6,800 nucleotides of DNA from an uncultured Aliiroseovarius sp. (GTDB lineage: Bacteria; Pseudomonadota; Alphaproteobacteria; Rhodobacterales; Rhodobacteraceae): assembly GCA_938023895.1 (NCBI GenBank), contig CALJDH010000038.1, positions 1 to 6,800 on the forward strand, given 5' to 3'. A program made the translations under genes and the position numbers. Each line of letters begins with the position of its first letter. The first letter of the stretch is position 1. Positions 5,966 to 6,800 of the stretch are shown here, piece after piece. Under the pieces are notes generated by a model. The model was not told the origin of the DNA. It searched no databases and saw only the letters and a program-made list of their open reading frames with translations.

Positions 5966-5980
5966 CAAAGCAAGGCTTTG
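5966..5980. repeat. Inverted repeat next to the tkt -35 box
   Basis: CAAAGC (5966-5971) and GCTTTG (5975-5980) are exact inverted repeats around a 3-nt centre, immediately upstream of the candidate tkt -35 box. The position suits an activator or repressor site; the sequence does not name a regulator. Confidence 0.4.
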
Positions 5981-6125
5981 GGGCGACTTGGAAGGGCTAA
6001 GTGTCTGTAATCGCCCCTTCGATCACATCGCCATGGCATGATTTGCGTGAAATCTGCGGGATATGGCGACGAATCGCGATTGAGCGCGCTTCGGCACCGC
6101 TGGGCGTTGAGTGTTTGGCAGGCTT

Positions 6126-6155
6126 GTGACAAGATCAGAGTGAGAGAATTATACA
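6126..6155 (+). promoter_or_regulatory. Candidate zauP-zapA promoter, nearly leaderless
   Basis: GTGACA (6126-6131) matches five of six -35 positions, and TATACA (6150-6155) follows after 18 nt. The predicted start of transcription, near 6162, is only about 3 nt before the ATG at 6165. If correct, the mRNA is leaderless or nearly so. That fits the poor Shine-Dalgarno, since the only candidate, AGGG (6155-6158), would lie upstream of the transcript start. Confidence 0.45.
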
Positions 6156-6164
6156 GGGCATATT

Positions 6165-6668
6165 ATGAGTGATATCTCCGAACTCGAGACGCGCATTACA
6201 ACGGCGCTGGAGCGGATAAACGCAGGGCTCGATAAATGGGCGGACCAACCGGCAGAAAATGCCGATGAAGTCGACGCGCTGAACCGGCAATTGGACGATG
6301 AACGCACGGCAAATGCGCAGTTGAACGAACGTCTGTCTGCACTGAAGGATCAGATGAGCGAAAAGCTGGTTGTCGTTGAAAATGCGCTTGGGCAACTGCA
6401 GGAACAGCTTGCACAGGCAGAGGCCACGGCAGAGGCTTTGCGTCATAGCAACCAAGAGCTGCGCAGCTCGAACGAAGCGTTGCGTGCGGCGGCGTCAACC
6501 GGTGTGGTTGAGCCTGCGTTGATCAATGATGCGATGGGGGCTGAACTGTCTGCCTTACGAGCGACGCAGCAGGCAGACCGGGCCGAACTGGATGCCGTGC
6601 TCAGCGAATTGACGACCATGGCTGCATCCGTTGCCACACCTGCAAGCGAGGAGGAGCCTCATGCCTGA
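6165..6668 (+). CDS. zauP: Coiled-coil protein upstream of zapA, ZauP-like
   Basis: An acidic, cytosolic protein of 167 aa that is almost entirely helical. A short N-terminal helix (residues 2-21, ISELETRITTALERIN) is followed by a long coiled coil (about 34-109, rich in Gln, Glu, Ala and Leu heptads). A linker (110-117), a second helix (about 118-155) and a disordered acidic tail complete it. There is no signal peptide or membrane segment. In Caulobacter, ZauP is a coiled-coil protein encoded just upstream of zapA; with ZapA it focuses the FtsZ ring. The gene order, 8-nt overlap with zapA and coiled-coil build match that description. Coiled coils diverge fast, so the name rests mainly on context. 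It probably acts with the ZapA made from the same mRNA. The ATG at 6165 has only a weak AGGG upstream. Confidence 0.72.
   Translation: MSDISELETRITTALERINAGLDKWADQPAENADEVDALNRQLDDERTANAQLNERLSALKDQMSEKLVVVENALGQLQEQLAQAEATAEALRHSNQELRSSNEALRAAASTGVVEPALINDAMGAELSALRATQQADRAELDAVLSELTTMAASVATPASEEEPHA
6649..6654 (+). promoter_or_regulatory. Strong Shine-Dalgarno for zapA inside the zauP end
   Basis: AGGAGG lies 6 nt before the zapA ATG, within the last codons of the upstream gene (encoding the Glu-rich tail). It provides efficient initiation and, with the 8-nt overlap, translational coupling. Confidence 0.8.
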
Positions 6669-6800
6669 CGTCACGATCACGATTGGAAGTCGCAGCTTTG
6701 AAGTTGCTTGCCAGGAGGGTGAAGAACACTTCCTGAAATCTGCTGCCGCGATGCTGGATACCGAGGCTTCTGTTCTGGTCAGCCAGATATCGAACCTGAC
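6661..6800 (+). CDS. zapA: Cell-division protein ZapA, partial (cut by window end)
   Basis: The first 46 codons are visible: MPDVTITIGSRSFEVACQEG, then a helix (EEHFLKSAAAMLDTEASVLVSQISNL). The opening beta hairpin, with I/V-x-I-x-G-R-x-F/Y-x-V-x-C followed by a Gly-Glu-Glu turn and helix, is the typical ZapA N-terminus. ZapA bundles FtsZ filaments in the cytosolic Z-ring. The frame overlaps the preceding gene by 8 nt (ATG at 6661, upstream TGA at 6666-6668) and has a strong Shine-Dalgarno. The rest of the protein (usually about 100-130 aa in all) lies outside the window. Confidence 0.9.
   Translation, partial: MPDVTITIGSRSFEVACQEGEEHFLKSAAAMLDTEASVLVSQISNL

Noticed and set aside
5903..5968. 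A 22-codon upstream extension of tkt
   Set aside because: It covers the candidate -10 and -35 boxes, has no family similarity, and the TTG at 5902 has AAAGGA at 8 nt.
5903..6164. Search for a small RNA or small gene between tkt and zauP
   Set aside because: I found only promoters and short inverted repeats (for example GCCATGGC at 6030-6037). 6S RNA is known to lie near zapA in some bacteria, but downstream of it, which is outside the window.
1..6800. Mobile elements, CRISPR arrays, tRNA/rRNA genes, toxin-antitoxin or defence systems
   Set aside because: No transposase or integrase, no regularly spaced repeats, no tRNA-like fold and no recognisable defence domain on either strand. I see no evidence for a novel system beyond the items listed as findings.

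Overview
The window looks like a piece of an alphaproteobacterial chromosome, most likely from the Rhodobacterales (Roseobacter-type). The evidence is the protein character of the transketolase, GAPDH and ZapA, a pair of genes resembling the alphaproteobacterial zauP-zapA pair, and a GC content near 60% in the core genes. This assignment comes from recognising families by eye, not from a database search. I see no insertion sequence, integrase, CRISPR array, tRNA or rRNA. Most of the window is ordinary housekeeping DNA with a few regulatory details worth checking.

Layout from left to right. (1) Positions 28-480, minus strand: a 150-aa uncharacterised protein with a TTG start and a lower GC content (about 50%) than its neighbours. 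It has its own promoter just beyond the gap terminator. (2) 619-1617, minus: gap, a complete type I glyceraldehyde-3-phosphate dehydrogenase whose NAD-selecting residues are replaced, which suggests an NADP-using, gluconeogenic enzyme. Its terminator lies at 557-593. (3) 1618-1897: a divergent regulatory region holding candidate promoters for both flanking genes and a 16-bp near-palindrome of LacI-family operator shape. (4) 1898-2860, plus: a YedI/DUF808 inner-membrane protein. (5) 2857-3729, minus: an EamA/DMT-family transporter, convergent with yedI and overlapping it by 4 bp inside a 16-bp perfect palindrome. (6) 3791-3860: the 3' region of tkt, with a 30-bp perfect-palindrome terminator preceded by two mutually exclusive hairpins. 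(7) 3878-5902, minus: tkt, a full-length transketolase starting at TTG. (8) 5903-6164: a second divergent regulatory region. (9) 6165-6668 and 6661-6800 (cut by the window edge), plus: a coiled-coil ZauP-like protein overlapping zapA by 8 nt.

Functionally, gap and tkt share glyceraldehyde-3-phosphate as substrate or product and link gluconeogenesis, the Entner-Doudoroff route and the pentose phosphate pathway. They lie on the same strand but each has its own terminator, and the convergent yedI/transporter pair separates them. The zauP-zapA pair belongs to cell division (Z-ring organisation) and is divergent from tkt. Three of the seven genes appear to start at TTG or GTG, so start codons here are easy to misannotate.
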